A model generated the notes under the pieces. It had not been told where the DNA came from. It ran no database searches and saw nothing but the letters and a program-made list of their open reading frames with translations. Both the position numbers and the translations under genes were made by a program. From Asterella californica (lineage: Eukaryota; Streptophyta; Marchantiopsida; Marchantiales; Aytoniaceae), in assembly GCA_036924285.1 (NCBI GenBank), contig JAYKYS010000008.1, positions 13,935,001 to 13,999,000 on the forward strand: a stretch of 64,000 nucleotides of DNA, given 5' to 3'. Below, piece by piece: positions 1 to 10,587 of the stretch. Every line of letters begins with the position of its first letter. Within the stretch, counting starts at the first letter, position 1.

Positions 1-250
1 CAAGTATATACGGTCATGTGTAGACCTATACCTTTTCACCTCTAAGACCAAAAGCCATTGTAGACCTCTACGACCTTGACGATATCTTCACCTTTGTCTT
101 TTTCTTTTTCCCCTTTGATGTTTATTCGAGGTGTGTTAGCATTTCAGCTCGCCGGGAAAGAACATTTCCATATTCTGGAAAGTTGGGGAAGTTTGTTACG
201 GGAATTAGTTGTATCCGGCGGGTATTATGAACTCAATATTTTGAATATTT

Positions 251-1045
251 GTATTTAAGTAGTTAGAGATATCGTTGTAGATTTTACTTGAGAGAGATAA
301 AAGTAAGATTAGAGAGAATTGGTAGAGCTGGTGACGATGATCTCAATTTTCAGTTCGGTATTCGTATTTAAGTAGTCAGAGATATCATTGTAGATTTTAC
401 TTGAGAGATATCAAAGTAAGATTAGAGAGAACTGATAGAGCTCGTGACGTTGATCTCATTTTCAGTCGGTATTCGTATTTAGGTAGTCAGAAATATCACT
501 GTAAATTTTATTTGAGAGAGATCAAAGTAAGATTGGAGAGAATTAGTCGAGCTGGTGACGGTGGTCTCATTTTCCGTCGGTATTCATATTTGTATTCATA
601 TTTAAGTAGTTAGAAATATCACTGTAGATTTTATTTAAGAGAGATCAAAGTAAGATTAGAGAGAACTGATCAGCTGGTGACGGTGGTCTCAATTTTCAAT
701 CGATTTGAATCTGAGAAGGTCGAGAGAAGGTCTCATTTTCAGTCGGTATTCTTATTTAAGTAGTCAGAAATATCACTGTAGATTTTATTTGAGAGAGATC
801 AAAATAAGATTAGAGAGAACTGGTCGAGCTGGTGACGGTGGTCTCAATTTTTAATTGGTTTGAATCTGAGAAAGTCAAGAGAAGGTCTCATTTTCAGTTG
901 GTATTCATATTTAAGTAGTCAAAAATATCACTATATATTTTATTTGAGAGAGATCAAAGTAAGATTAGAGAGAACTGGTCGAGCTGGTGACGGTGATCTC
1001 AATTTTCAATCGATTTGGACCTGAGAAGGTCGAGAGAAGACCAAT
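251..1045. repeat. Tandem array of about six 111-155 bp units
   Basis: The block starting near (g/c)tatttaagtagt and running through gagagagatcaaagtaagat and gagctggtgacggtg recurs with starts near 251, 364, 475, 598, 752 and 907. The first three spacings are about 112-123 bp and the later ones about 154 bp, because later units gained a segment containing ctgagaaggtcgagagaagg. Units are about 85-95 percent alike by eye. Short ORFs across it come from the repeat and are not treated as genes. Function is unknown. Confidence 0.85.
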
Positions 1046-3969
1046 TGAAGTTTTTACTGTACAAATTATGAATAAACGACGAAACATTCATTGTTCTTAC
1101 AACAACAGAAGATGTACTGTAAGTTCATTCACTGTAACATATTCCAGCTGAGATGCACAACTTCAAAGAGACAAATTCAAGTGCAGAGAGAACAAGAAAC
1201 CGCCCAAAATTGCATAATTATGTAAACCTATCAGTTCATTTGAACAATAAGAAGTTGAAACCACTGCAAAAAGCCTGAGATGTATCGTTTGGAATTTTCT
1301 CAGAAACCTCAAAAAGCTAAAGAAAAGAAAAAGGGAGTGTTTAGTTCGAAGTTGTTTAGTTCAAACACGTTCAAGCGACGTTTATTCTTTTCAGCGATCC
1401 TTTACTTCCAAGAGCAAAACACGAACCATCATCACACTAAACGGGATCTAAAGGATCCCGTTCATCTAAAGTGCACAGGGGGGTATAGGGGAGAAGAAGT
1501 TCCTGGGCAAGAAGGGGGGAAGAATGTTTTGACCCACTTCACCTCACTAAGTGAGAAGGAGCGAAGCGAGTCGACGGAGGCAAGGGAATGCGTGGGAACC
1601 TGCAAAGCAAATCAAATCAGAAGATAGGAGGGAGTGAAGTGAGCAGATTTTAGAGGCTCGGAGTCCAGATCACAACTTCCCTGTGACACCGCCCCACTTA
1701 CACTTCACCTCATCTCCATTCCATTCATTGTCTGGATTGTGTGTGTAATGAGAGCTCATGAATCACTCACCCGTTTCATTTCACTTTCCCACTTTGAGCA
1801 GGTTCTACGCACTTTCTCTGATTCAGAATGGCTCCCTTGTGCACCGGGCCAACTCTTCATGCTACGCTACTGCTCTCTCAAGTGGACATGCTTCACTGAC
1901 TCGCTCGCATCAATCAAAATGATTCAACGAAGAGAGAGAGAGAAGAAGAAGATAGAGCTCTTTCTGCTTATACTGTAACATGTACGATGGGACTCTGTTG
2001 GCTGACTCAGGTTCAGCTTACCGTGGTAGAGTCAGTCAAGTCAGTTTATTGCAGGTCACTCCGCGCGATCGTAATTATACAGAGAAAGTACGTAGAGTAT
2101 GATGAGCTCGTACTACTCCGTCGTCAAGTTTGAGGTGCGACTGCGAGCTTCGGTGAACTATAACAAGGTCACCATGTAGGAGGTAACAGACACCTTCTCT
2201 GCTCTCTGTACATCTCCGTAGAATAGCAGCCAACCGCCAACAGCCTGCAGCCTGCAGCCTGCAGCTAATTTAGTCAAAGTTTACCTCTGCACTGTACTTT
2301 ACTGTCTTTCCCGACCCTTGGTTAGGCCAATCAGGCATGGTTAACCAACTATAGATAAGTTACAGTTTATGTACGGTCAACTCGAATCTTTCAGCAGGTC
2401 AGTTGTCGGGCCATTCACGGTAAATACTCTGGACTTCTTACAAGTAAGTCAAATATTTGGAAAAGACCTGGAGCAAAGTGGGTCAAGCAAGTAACCCGAG
2501 CTCCGGTTACCATCTTGATAGGTTAAGCCGAAGGGGCCATTCAAACTTGAATGGCGCCCTTTGAACGGGTTCGAATTTGAACTCGCTTTCCACTACGTAC
2601 CAAGTTGGGGTAAAAACTTGGTAAAACTGACAACCACACAATGATTCGTTCTGTGGTTCAAATGAATACGGAGTCGGTGGCGCGCAGGCCTTTACCGTAC
2701 ACAGGCTTATGCGGTCGGTGTCCGAGACTCGTCCACGGTAGACATTATGTAACTCATGAACCTCCTTGACCTCAGTAGTGTCAGTTGCTGCTCCCGAGTT
2801 AATAATGATTGGCTTGAGAGGATAGGCTTTATTTCGACTACGAGTAGACCAACGAGAATAGCTGAATACGAGGAGCAGTATTCCAATGTTTTTTATTTGT
2901 ATTATTGCGAGTAAAATTTTATCAACTATAAAAGTATTATGATAATTATGATAATTAATGGCAATTTTAGTGTTCATTTTACACCCATAGAGCTCCCATA
3001 CCGTATAACTTTAATAAGGAAAAGCATGTTTTGATCCAGCTTTACCATCTGGATAAAAAATATTTCTTTATTTCAAGCGAACAGATATATAGAATTTGAT
3101 CAGAAATAGCTGAAGGTAAATCAACGGACACTTTCTCAACGTGTATCTTTTTGTCATCCGAATAATACAAATTTATTTAAAACTCTGATTTGGGGTTTAG
3201 AATTCAGTCTTACGTTCTCGACACTAACATAAAATATAACTAACATCTCCTATGAATATAAGACTCAAATAAGACTCAGCTTCATATTCTAAAATAGTGT
3301 TTTTAGTAACGTTAGCCTAATGAAATATACGTTAGAAACTTTCTCTTTCAATCATTGTAAGATGTATTGTGTTCCGAATGAAATTTCTAAACTGAATTCT
3401 GGTTAAAATATATATTATCTAAAAGAAATTTAATTTGACGCGAGAGGAAACCAGGAGTTTATAAACCTGGCAAAACCGGCGCAGAGAACACAAGGCAGAG
3501 GGGCCTCACCCACACTCGGGATCAGCAGCCGGTGGTGCAGCCCAACCCATGAGAGGAAGGCAGAGCCAGCGAGCCGAACCGCACCCCCAAGAACAGGCAG
3601 ACCTAAAACTGATTGACCTAAAATTGACTGATCGTGGAGAGGAAGAGGGATAGGCGGAGGAGTGTGTAGGTTGAGAGGGTGGAGTGTGTAGGGTGGGTTT
3701 AATGTAGATATTTTTATATTTTTTAGTTTTTAGTTTTAAAAATTTTATATTTCATGAAAAAATAAGTGATTATTAAATATTTTTAAGTTTTTTTAAGATT
3801 ACGAACTCTTCCTCTTAAAATTTTTGAGAGATTTATGAGAGTTTTCTTGTTACATTTAGTGTATTTTTTATTCTCAGAGGATTAAGATTCTATATTGTAT
3901 TCTTGAAATATTTTTATTATTAATATCATTTAGTTAGATATTGTTCTTTTTCTAGCTATAAATACTCTC
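1046..3969. other. Non-coding stretch, no convincing gene
   Basis: No supported gene. It holds a short CCTGCAG triple repeat near 2241-2265, a small hairpin near 1440-1462 (acgggatct and ggatcccgt arms), a purine-rich patch near 1925-1960, and a GC-richer patch at 3440-3700 without an ORF. A 156-codon minus-strand ORF at 2507-2977 was considered and not accepted. Confidence 0.5.
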
Positions 3970-4445
3970 TCGTCCATGAGATCGAGATAAATCCGAGACA
4001 CTATGTCCGATGTGCGATCAGTTATTTATCTCGCAAGAGATAAAGTCTCATGTGAAAAATATGCACTAATTGGATCACATGGATGTCCATGTTAGTCGAG
4101 AATAGAGATCTACACGTGCGGTCACCGTTAGTCTTTCTTCCTAGAGTTCCGTTTGAGTTGTGGGAGTGGTTGAGAGTCCATACTGACACTATTTTAGATT
4201 TTTCTTGTCCACTCTTATTCCATCGACTACCTCGTGCCTTTCATGACGAGGTGAAATAGACATTCTATCTATCTCTCGACATGTTTGCACAGAACATCAA
4301 AGACGAGACGGCGTGATATTGTTCCTCTTACTATCTCGTTGGTGCCTCTGTTATACTCGAGGCGGTAGAGTAAAACATCGACTGATGGTATCTCTTCAGA
4401 GATTTAGTGTCGGTGATTGGACGGTCCTACATGAGAAATCAGTAC
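3970..4445 (+). mobile_element. Probable left remnant of the non-LTR element split by the LTR element
   Basis: This stretch directly precedes the GTGTT target duplication of the minus-strand LTR element. Its composition (many CTCG, GAGAT and TCTCTC words) resembles 11703-14240 on the other side. Removing the LTR element and one GTGTT joins the flanks into continuous sequence. No domain is readable here, so membership in the interrupted element is inferred from position and composition only. Confidence 0.3.
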
Positions 4446-4450
4446 GTGTT
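4446..4450. repeat. Target-site duplication, left copy (GTGTT)
   Basis: GTGTT lies immediately left of the left LTR and recurs immediately right of the right LTR. A 5-bp duplication is typical of Ty3/gypsy integrases. Confidence 0.8.
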
Positions 4451-5567
4451 TTTCGCGCACCTACCGCCTTGTTACGCCAGCGGAAGCACTAACTCAGTAG
4501 GTCGTAAACTTTACACCGCTAACCTGCAAACACAATCACAAGTTAGCGTCCATGCACCACTTACCTTAGTTCTGTTTGGTCCGGACCGGAGCCGGACCGT
4601 CTCCCTAATCATCAAGCTCAGCAATCCTAAGTCCCAACTTAGATCCGCCTAAGTCGATCCCAAACATGAGCAAGCCACAATATGACTTGGGGCGGACTTT
4701 CCATAAAGTCCAGGGTCCTAAACGGTGCCTCCAGCACACCTAGCGGCCCAACCGCCCGTGATGTCCGCCTGGGTCTAGGCTCCCGAACGGTGGTCTAACC
4801 CGCCGACTCGTTCCCTAGTCTTGCCCCAGCCCTTACGTCGTTCCTAAGTCTAGACCTCCAAGTCTAGATCAGAACGTGCCTTGGAACTGGCCCAGCCATC
4901 ACCTCATGCCCCCAGAGTCCGCCCGCCGAACCCTGGGGTCGGGTGACTCGTCCTGGCCCACCCAGGCATCGAGCCCCCCTCATATATACTTCTGGGGATC
5001 GGCGGCCGCGCCCTCCTCTTTGGTCCCTGAAAATTATACCACAACCCGATTGTGGTTCGGCCATAACTTCCAGCTCGGAGGTCAGATCGAGGAGTGTTAT
5101 ATATCACTGGAAAGCTCTCGACGAGACCTTTCCAATGATACCTCACTCGCCTCGAGATCTTTCGTGGAGCTCCGTCCATGACCTAAAACGTCCTTGGAGC
5201 TCCAACACTTAGCAGTTTTTTCGAAAACCTGTGGTGCAGATCCAGGGTGGTTCGTCTGCGTCTCGGACTCACGTCTCGGTCCCGCGTCTCGGACCCACGT
5301 CTCAGACCTATGTCTGAGACTCATATTTCAGTCCGTTCCCAGACTCACCCCCTTAGGTCAGCGTTCGTCTGGGACCCTCTTGGGGTAGACCCTTATGTCC
5401 TAACCCAAGGTTCTAACCTTGGTTCAGAGAACCACTTAGGGTTCATCTGATCCCGACTTGCCGGCCAAGCCGTTAAGTCCCACTCGCAGCGTTCACAACC
5501 TAGCGCAAGTCCGCTAGAGTTCTGTTGTTCGCGTCTGCGCTCGATCTTGAGAATGAGGGGCGCGACA
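4451..5567 (-). repeat. 3' LTR of the minus-strand Ty3/gypsy element
   Basis: Read on the minus strand it begins TGTCGCGCCCC and ends GTGCGCGAAA, so the canonical terminal CA is absent or ambiguous with the duplication. It matches 10588-11702 over its full length with scattered substitutions. The main indels fall in a GTCTCGGAC-type short repeat tract near 5240-5300, consistent with slippage. Short ORFs inside it occur in both LTRs and are not genes. Confidence 0.93.
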
Positions 5568-5581
5568 CTCACCCCCACTTT
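5568..5581 (-). promoter_or_regulatory. Polypurine tract (second-strand primer)
   Basis: On the minus strand, AAAGTGGGGGTGAG lies immediately 5' of the 3' LTR start TGTCGCG. A purine-rich tract here is the expected RNA primer for plus-strand DNA synthesis in LTR retrotransposons. Confidence 0.75.
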
Positions 5582-6299
5582 GGAGGTTGATGCCCTCATC
5601 AACAATGATCCTTTAAGTTAACACCAAGTTCAAAATGGGTAGCCAACCCCTTGGTGTCAGAATTGCGTTCTGGTAGCTAACCCGCAATTCACTTTTTGGC
5701 TTGAGTCTTAAGTTGTCGCTAGAACACTTAGAAAATTCCAACTAGTCTCGGGAAAAGCCTTACCTTTTTGGCTTACCCTAAACAAAACTAGTTGGCAACT
5801 TCTAAACATTCTACTTAAGACTCTAACTTGCTAACTATAAGTATTCACACCTACTTACAAGGTCCCCCGAAACCCACTTTCCGATCGCAATCTGATTTGA
5901 CTTAGACGCACGACTAAGTTTACTTTGCAGTTAGAAAACCGCAAAGCAAGATCACCCCAAGCCCCAAGACAAGTATGAAAGTTCATACTTGCTTTGTCAA
6001 CGCTATGGCAAACTTAAGTCTTGACATCAAGACTTAGTCTTGATTTAGATGCTTATCCAAACCAGCTTGCTTCCTTTGAGTGTGCTTCGTTCCTCCTCTT
6101 GACAACATCCTAGGCATCTGATCAGAACTAGTCATAGCCATGCACTACCAATACACTTAGACAAAATTTCAGAAACAAAATCTTTATTTCCAAATACAAG
6201 ACAAAGGTACAAAATCCATCGGCCCAAGTCGTCTCAAGTTGCTACTTGTATGGTTCAACGTTCCTTCACTCCTCGCTGGAAGGAGATGTCCTCATCTTG
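5582..6299 (-). other. Non-coding 3' internal region of the LTR element
   Basis: About 0.7 kb between the end of the chromodomain ORF and the polypurine tract. No ORF or domain was recognised. Long 3' untranslated spacers are common in chromoviruses. Confidence 0.5.
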
Positions 6300-7031
6300 C
6301 TAGCGCCCTTGTTGTCCTTGTCGCCGTTTGAAGAGGTCAAACACTTCGCTCGCATGTGCGAGATCTTCCTCTGGCACCCAAGTTGCTTCCTTCAAATGGT
6401 AACCACGCCATTTGATCAAGTACTCCATCCGGTTTGATTTGCGCCGAGATCGCAAAATGGACTCTACCTCATATTCTGCTTCGTCTTGCACGACATCAGG
6501 TTGAGGCCTTAGAACCTGTTTGCGCTCTGATCGCAAATCGTCCTTGAAGTATTTCTTTAATAAAGAAACATGGAAAGTCGGATGCAACTGCCATTCGCGA
6601 GGAAGGTCTAAGGTATAGACGTCTTCGTGCGGATTCTTGACAATGACAAAGGGTCCCACAAACTTCGATGAAAACTTCGCCGATATTTCCTTCGGAAGTG
6701 TGAAGTTTTTCGCACTTAACCATACTTCTTCGCCCACTTGAAACTTCACTTGCCGCCGATGCTTGTTTACCTGCTTCGTGTATCTTTGCTGCGCCTTCTC
6801 GAGGTTCTTCTTGACTTGCTCCTCGCGTCGCTGCATTGCCGCCACCAACTCTTCAGCTGATGTTTGCCGTGTTCTTGGTCGTGCCGATGTAAAACTCCCT
6901 GCAAGAGTCAAGTCAAGAGGCCCCTTCTGACTCACGTCCATAAGCCAGCAAGAAATGCGATTCGCCGGTTGTCGAATGCTTCGTGGAATTGTAGCAATAC
7001 TCCGCAAGACTGAGCCACTCCGCCCAATCAC
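6300..7031 (-). pseudogene. Integrase C-terminus and chromodomain (pol end, frameshifted)
   Basis: From about residue 30 this continues the integrase in a new frame. It shows a coiled, charged stretch (RREEQVKKNLEKAQQRY), the FQVGEEVWLSAKNF region, a GPY/F-type module (KFVGPFVIVKN, then the HPTFHVSLLKKY segment), and a C-terminal chromodomain at about residues 185-240 with YEVESIL, EYLIKWRGY and EATWVPEEDL. The aromatic cage-type residues appear intact. Chromodomains on integrases bind modified histone H3 and steer insertion. It is out of frame with the upstream integrase because of an extra base in the G run (plus-strand C run 6921-6924). Roughly the first 30 codons are out-of-frame sequence. 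Confidence 0.9.
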
Positions 7032-7509
7032 TTTGGTCCGCGCTCACATAATTCCTCAAGTATTGATTCAGAACTGAGTTGACTCGTTCTGTTTGCCCAT
7101 CGGTTTCCGGATGAAAGGCGGTACTAAATTTTAACTTAGTCCCCAATTTTTGGAACAAGTTTTTCCAAAAGGCACTTGTGAACTTGGAGTCTCTATCTGA
7201 AATAATACTCCGAGGTAATCCATGTGAACGCCACCAAGTATCTAGGAACAACCGAGAAGTCGTGAACGCTGTTGCAGTATCCAAGGTCGGAGCAAACTTC
7301 GCTAGTTTACTAAACCGGTCAACTATCACAAAGATCGCGTTGTATCCATTCGAGTCAGGCAGAGAGGTAATGAAGTCCATGCTTATGCTTTCCCAAGGTC
7401 TGGCTGGAATCGGCAAAGGATGAAGCAATCCTTGTTTCTTCTCATAAGAAACACGATTCGCTTGACAGGTTACGCATGTTTTCACAAAGTGGGAAACATC
7501 GTCTTTCAT
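6913..7509 (-). pseudogene. Integrase catalytic core (pol fragment)
   Basis: Begins in the zinc-binding domain (HFVKTCVTCQANR gives the CC pair) and continues into the DDE core: SISMDFITSLP with the first Asp, SIISDRDSKF with the second, and HPETDGQTERVN with the Glu. It ends at a stop just after LAYGRE because of a 1-nt insertion. A GGA to TGA change at 7558-7560 separates it from the upstream part. The catalytic residues look intact, so damage is by stops and frame only. Confidence 0.92.
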
Positions 7510-7557
7510 GTGGGGCCAATAAAACTTTTTAGCGATTACTGCTAAAGTGGACTTTTC

Positions 7558-8037
7558 TCATTTATGGCCTGATAAGGACACATCGTGAGATTCTTTTAAC
7601 AACTTGGTCCTAAGTTTTCCTTGTCCCACATAAACCCGACTTTGCTTGAACATGAGTAAACCATGTCTTAGCTGCATGTTCTGCAACTTCACCCCTCGCT
7701 TAAGTTGTTCCAAGTATTCCTTCGCTTGGTCATCGCCCATGTAACCCTCACGTATTCGCCTCTCCAAGTCTGACTCCTTAGGATACATAGCTCGCAAAAT
7801 CTGTGTTGACGATGGAAGATATTCTTCCTTGCGACTCAAGGCGTCAGGAATCACATTGTCCTTTTCCGCTTTGTGGATTAATTCCACGTTCATGAGCGCC
7901 AAGGTATCATGCCACCGTAGTTGCTTTGGCGTCACCCGATCTTGTGTTTCGAAGTACTTGAGCGAAATATTATCAATATACACTTGGGTTTTGTGAAGTC
8001 CCAAGTAATGCCGCCATTTCCTCAAGCAATGAACCAC
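7558..8037 (-). pseudogene. RNase H C-terminal part and integrase N-terminus (pol fragment)
   Basis: Contains HCLRKWRHYLG and the KQLRWHDTLALMNVEL connection typical of the end of Ty3 RNase H, then VIPDALSRKE and the start of the integrase HHCC domain, ending at SLSGHK. It is in the same frame as the fragments on either side. The upstream break is TGA at 8065-8067 at a position where the family has Trp (TGG), and the downstream break is TGA at 7558-7560. Confidence 0.9.
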
Positions 8038-8064
8038 TGCGAACAGTTCCTTCTCGTGAGTCGG

Positions 8065-8484
8065 TCAACGACTCTCCGTCCCGGATAACTTCTTGCTTTC
8101 GTATGCTACTGGTTTTCCATCCTGCACCAACACTCCGTCAATCGCATAGTCGCTCGCGTCCGTGTGCACCTCGAATGGTTTATCGAACTCCGGCAGCTTC
8201 AAAACTGGCGCCTTTGACAAAATAGCTTTGATCGTCTGAAATGCATCATCCACCTCCTTGGTCCAACTTACATGTGCGTCTTTGCCCGTCCAGTCCGTCA
8301 GCGGCTTCGCGATCTTTGAAAACCCCTTCACATACTTGCGGTAGAACTGCGCCAATCTTAAGAATCGCCGCATCCCCTTCACTGTAGTCGGAGGCTCCCA
8401 AGTCACAATCGCATCCACCTTCTGCATATCCGGGCCGACTCCTTCTGCACTAATTACATGTCCCAAGAAGTTAATGCGCTCCAA
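8065..8484 (-). pseudogene. Reverse transcriptase connection and RNase H N-terminus (pol fragment)
   Basis: [13 protein letters not shown] marks the end of the RT thumb region. MRRFLRLAQFYRKYVKGFS and KPLTDWTGKD are the connection, and EVHTDASDYAIDGVLVQ is the first RNase H acidic motif. The usual Gly-Gly after Ile reads Asp-Gly here. It is separated from the RT ORF by a 1-nt deletion near 8484-8489 and ends at a TGG to TGA change. Confidence 0.92.
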
Positions 8485-10105
8485 ACAAACTCACTCTTGT
8501 CAATGTTGGCAAACAGCTTATGCTCCCGCAGCTTTGTCAACACCACCCTTAGCTGCTCCGCGTGCGACTCCAAGGTTTTGGAGTAGATCAAGATGTCGTC
8601 GATGTAAACGATGACAAACTCATCCATCTCCTCGCGAAAAATTGTGTTCATCAATGTAGTGAACGTCGAAGGGGTGTTGCAGAGTCCAAATGACATTACC
8701 ACGAATTCAAACGATCCGTATCTGGTTCGACAAGCGGTCTTCTCAACATCTGGGTCAGCTATCCGGATTTGGTAATATCCTGACTTCAAGTCTATCCTGC
8801 TGAAGTACTTTGCGCCCGCTAGTCTATCAAAGAGGTCGTCTATCCTTGGCAAAGGATAATTATTCTTCACCGTCACCTTATTGAGTGCACGATAATCTAC
8901 ACAGAGTCGTAACTTCCCATCCTTCTTCTTTGCAAAAAGGACTGGGGCTCCATAAGGTGACTTGCTGGTTCGAATATATCCCCGCGCTAATAGCTCACCG
9001 AGTTGTCTTTTCAACTCAAGGAGTTCCACCTGATTGAGTCGATAAGGGGCTTTGGAAGGTGGTTCCGATCCTGGCAAGACCTCGATCTTGTGATCCACCA
9101 CCCGCCTTGGAGGTAGCTCAGCAGGTAACTCATCCGTCAAGACATCCTCAAACTCCTTAATCACTTCGCGAAGCACCGTCGGAAGTTTAGTCGCGTCTCC
9201 TGATGTTTCCTCTTGTCTATCACCCGCCATCAAATCTGCAACCCGCATCAAACACATGACCCCGTCGTTGAAGTCCATCTGTTTGTCTTTGATCAAATTC
9301 ACTGCAAAGTCATCAATCTTCCGCGCCTTCCGGATCAGCCTCACTCCCAGCTTCCGCCCTTTAACTCTAACGTTTAACCTTAAAGGTTTCCGCCTAAGTT
9401 CCACTTCAAACCTGTCCAAGAAAGTGTTCCCCAAAACCGCATGGATTTCATCCATCTCGCACACCGTGAAGTTCTCTGTGAACTCCAACTTCCCACACGC
9501 AAATCGTACGTCAAAGGCCACTTCAGAAGTTTGGTACATCTTGCCCTTGGCAAAGCGCACCTGAATAGGCTTGTCTGCCTTGGAGGTAGACAAGCCCAAC
9601 TTCTTCACCAACTTTGGACTTATGAAGGAGTGAGTCGCTCCTGTGTCCACAAGAAAAGTAACATCACGGTTAGCAACCTTGGCTTGTAGATACATCAATC
9701 CCGGCGTCTTCTTCGTGGTTCTCAAGGTCACAGTCATCTGGCCCTCCAACAAGTCCTTTGCAACAGATGCATTCATGCTACAGTTACTAACCTTAGGTTT
9801 CGTACACCCCTTAGCAATATGGCCCGCCTCGCCACAGTTGTAGCAAGTAAACTTAGCACCATTGCCCTTCTGAGGTGTTTGCCCCTTAGGTTTTACTCCT
9901 GTTTGCTGCCGCTTTGCTGCCGGGGCAGAAGTATCCTTCCGATCCTTCTCACCCCCATCCCACTGTCGCTTGAAGCCCTTGTTCTTCTTCTGGAACTTGT
10001 CCGTGCTGCGTGGTTCAAAGGGTTTCTGTTGCTGGACTTCGTCGTCCCCAATTCGCTCCGCTAGCTTCAAAAGTTCGGCACTTGGTATGGTTTCCAAGCA
10101 TAAAC
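8454..10105 (-). pseudogene. Gag zinc knuckle, aspartic protease and reverse transcriptase
   Basis: Minus-strand order: the C-terminal gag segment ([17 protein letters not shown]) from about 10100; a basic Lys-rich linker; a CCHC knuckle [14 protein letters not shown] (nucleic acid binding); an aspartic protease with [13 protein letters not shown]; and RT with [47 protein letters not shown] and the YIDD catalytic box in [15 protein letters not shown] copies element RNA into DNA in the particle. The open frame extends to 10406, but the part beyond about 10105 is antisense to the inverted gag and is not genuine. It ends by frameshift in the thumb near 8485. Confidence 0.93.
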
Positions 10106-10584
10106 GTATCGCCGAGCTTGAGGCAGGCCAAGGAAGTTCCTCGTCTACCAAGAAGCTTTGTAAGACGAATTTGCCGACCCCGTTTTCAGGTATAGGACAG
10201 GCTCGCAAGGTTAAGGATTTCTTAACTGAGTTGGATCTATACTTTGAGGCGCAACAGGCTAAGGAGTCTGACAAGGTGAGAGCGGCGGTTACGTTCTTGA
10301 AAGACCATGCGCTTCTCTGGTGGACTGCATACAGAGATGAGCATGCCTTGACCGTCTCGGCGCTTGGTTGGAAAGAGTTCAAGGAGTTGCTTGCAGGACG
10401 ATTCACTCCGGAGTATCAAAGGATTCGGGACGGTGTTGAGTTGGTGAGATTGAAGCAGACGGGGACCTTAAGCGCTTATGTGCGCGAGTTCAGTGCCAAG
10501 CTGGATTCGTTCTCCAAGTGGACTGAGGAGACCAAGATATGTATATTCATTGGGGGACTCAAGTCTAGCTCGGAGAGCTGATAC
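10106..10584 (+). pseudogene. Inverted gag (capsid) block inside the LTR element
   Basis: The plus strand reads a gag capsid region with [64 protein letters not shown] and IFIGGLKS, while the rest of the element codes on the minus strand. The sense frame is open from about 10087 to 10581. Its natural continuation ([14 protein letters not shown], leading to the knuckle) lies on the minus strand just left of 10105. The block is bounded by short inverted similarity: gtatcgccgagctt at 10106-10119 and agctcgg...gatac at 10567-10584, the latter overlapping the primer-binding site. This indicates inversion of about 0.48 kb within the element. Confidence 0.85.
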
Positions 10585-10586
10585 CA
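10575..10586 (-). promoter_or_regulatory. tRNA primer-binding site, partly altered
   Basis: On the minus strand TGGTATCAGCTC follows the 5' LTR end after one base. The plant initiator tRNA-Met site is TGGTATCAGAGC, so the first nine bases match and the rest diverges exactly where the inverted gag block begins. Confidence 0.75.
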
Positions 10587-10587
10587 C

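Noticed and set aside
2507..2977. 156-codon minus-strand ORF
   Set aside because: No domain. It begins with a repetitive Asn/His/Tyr-rich stretch from AT-rich DNA and has local inverted words (CCATTCAAACTTGAATGG). Length is possible by chance in this composition.
4864..5605. Several overlapping ORFs on both strands in the LTR
   Set aside because: The same ORFs occur in both LTR copies. They come from GC-rich LTR sequence without stops, and no domain is seen.
9256..10064. Plus-strand ORFs opposite protease and knuckle
   Set aside because: Antisense shadows of the minus-strand gag-pol. Only the part from about 10087 onward is genuine gag sense sequence.
10106..10581. A deliberate ambisense retrotransposon architecture
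   Set aside because: The gag halves fit as one protein if the block is flipped, and one breakpoint damages the primer site, so a simple inversion explains it better.
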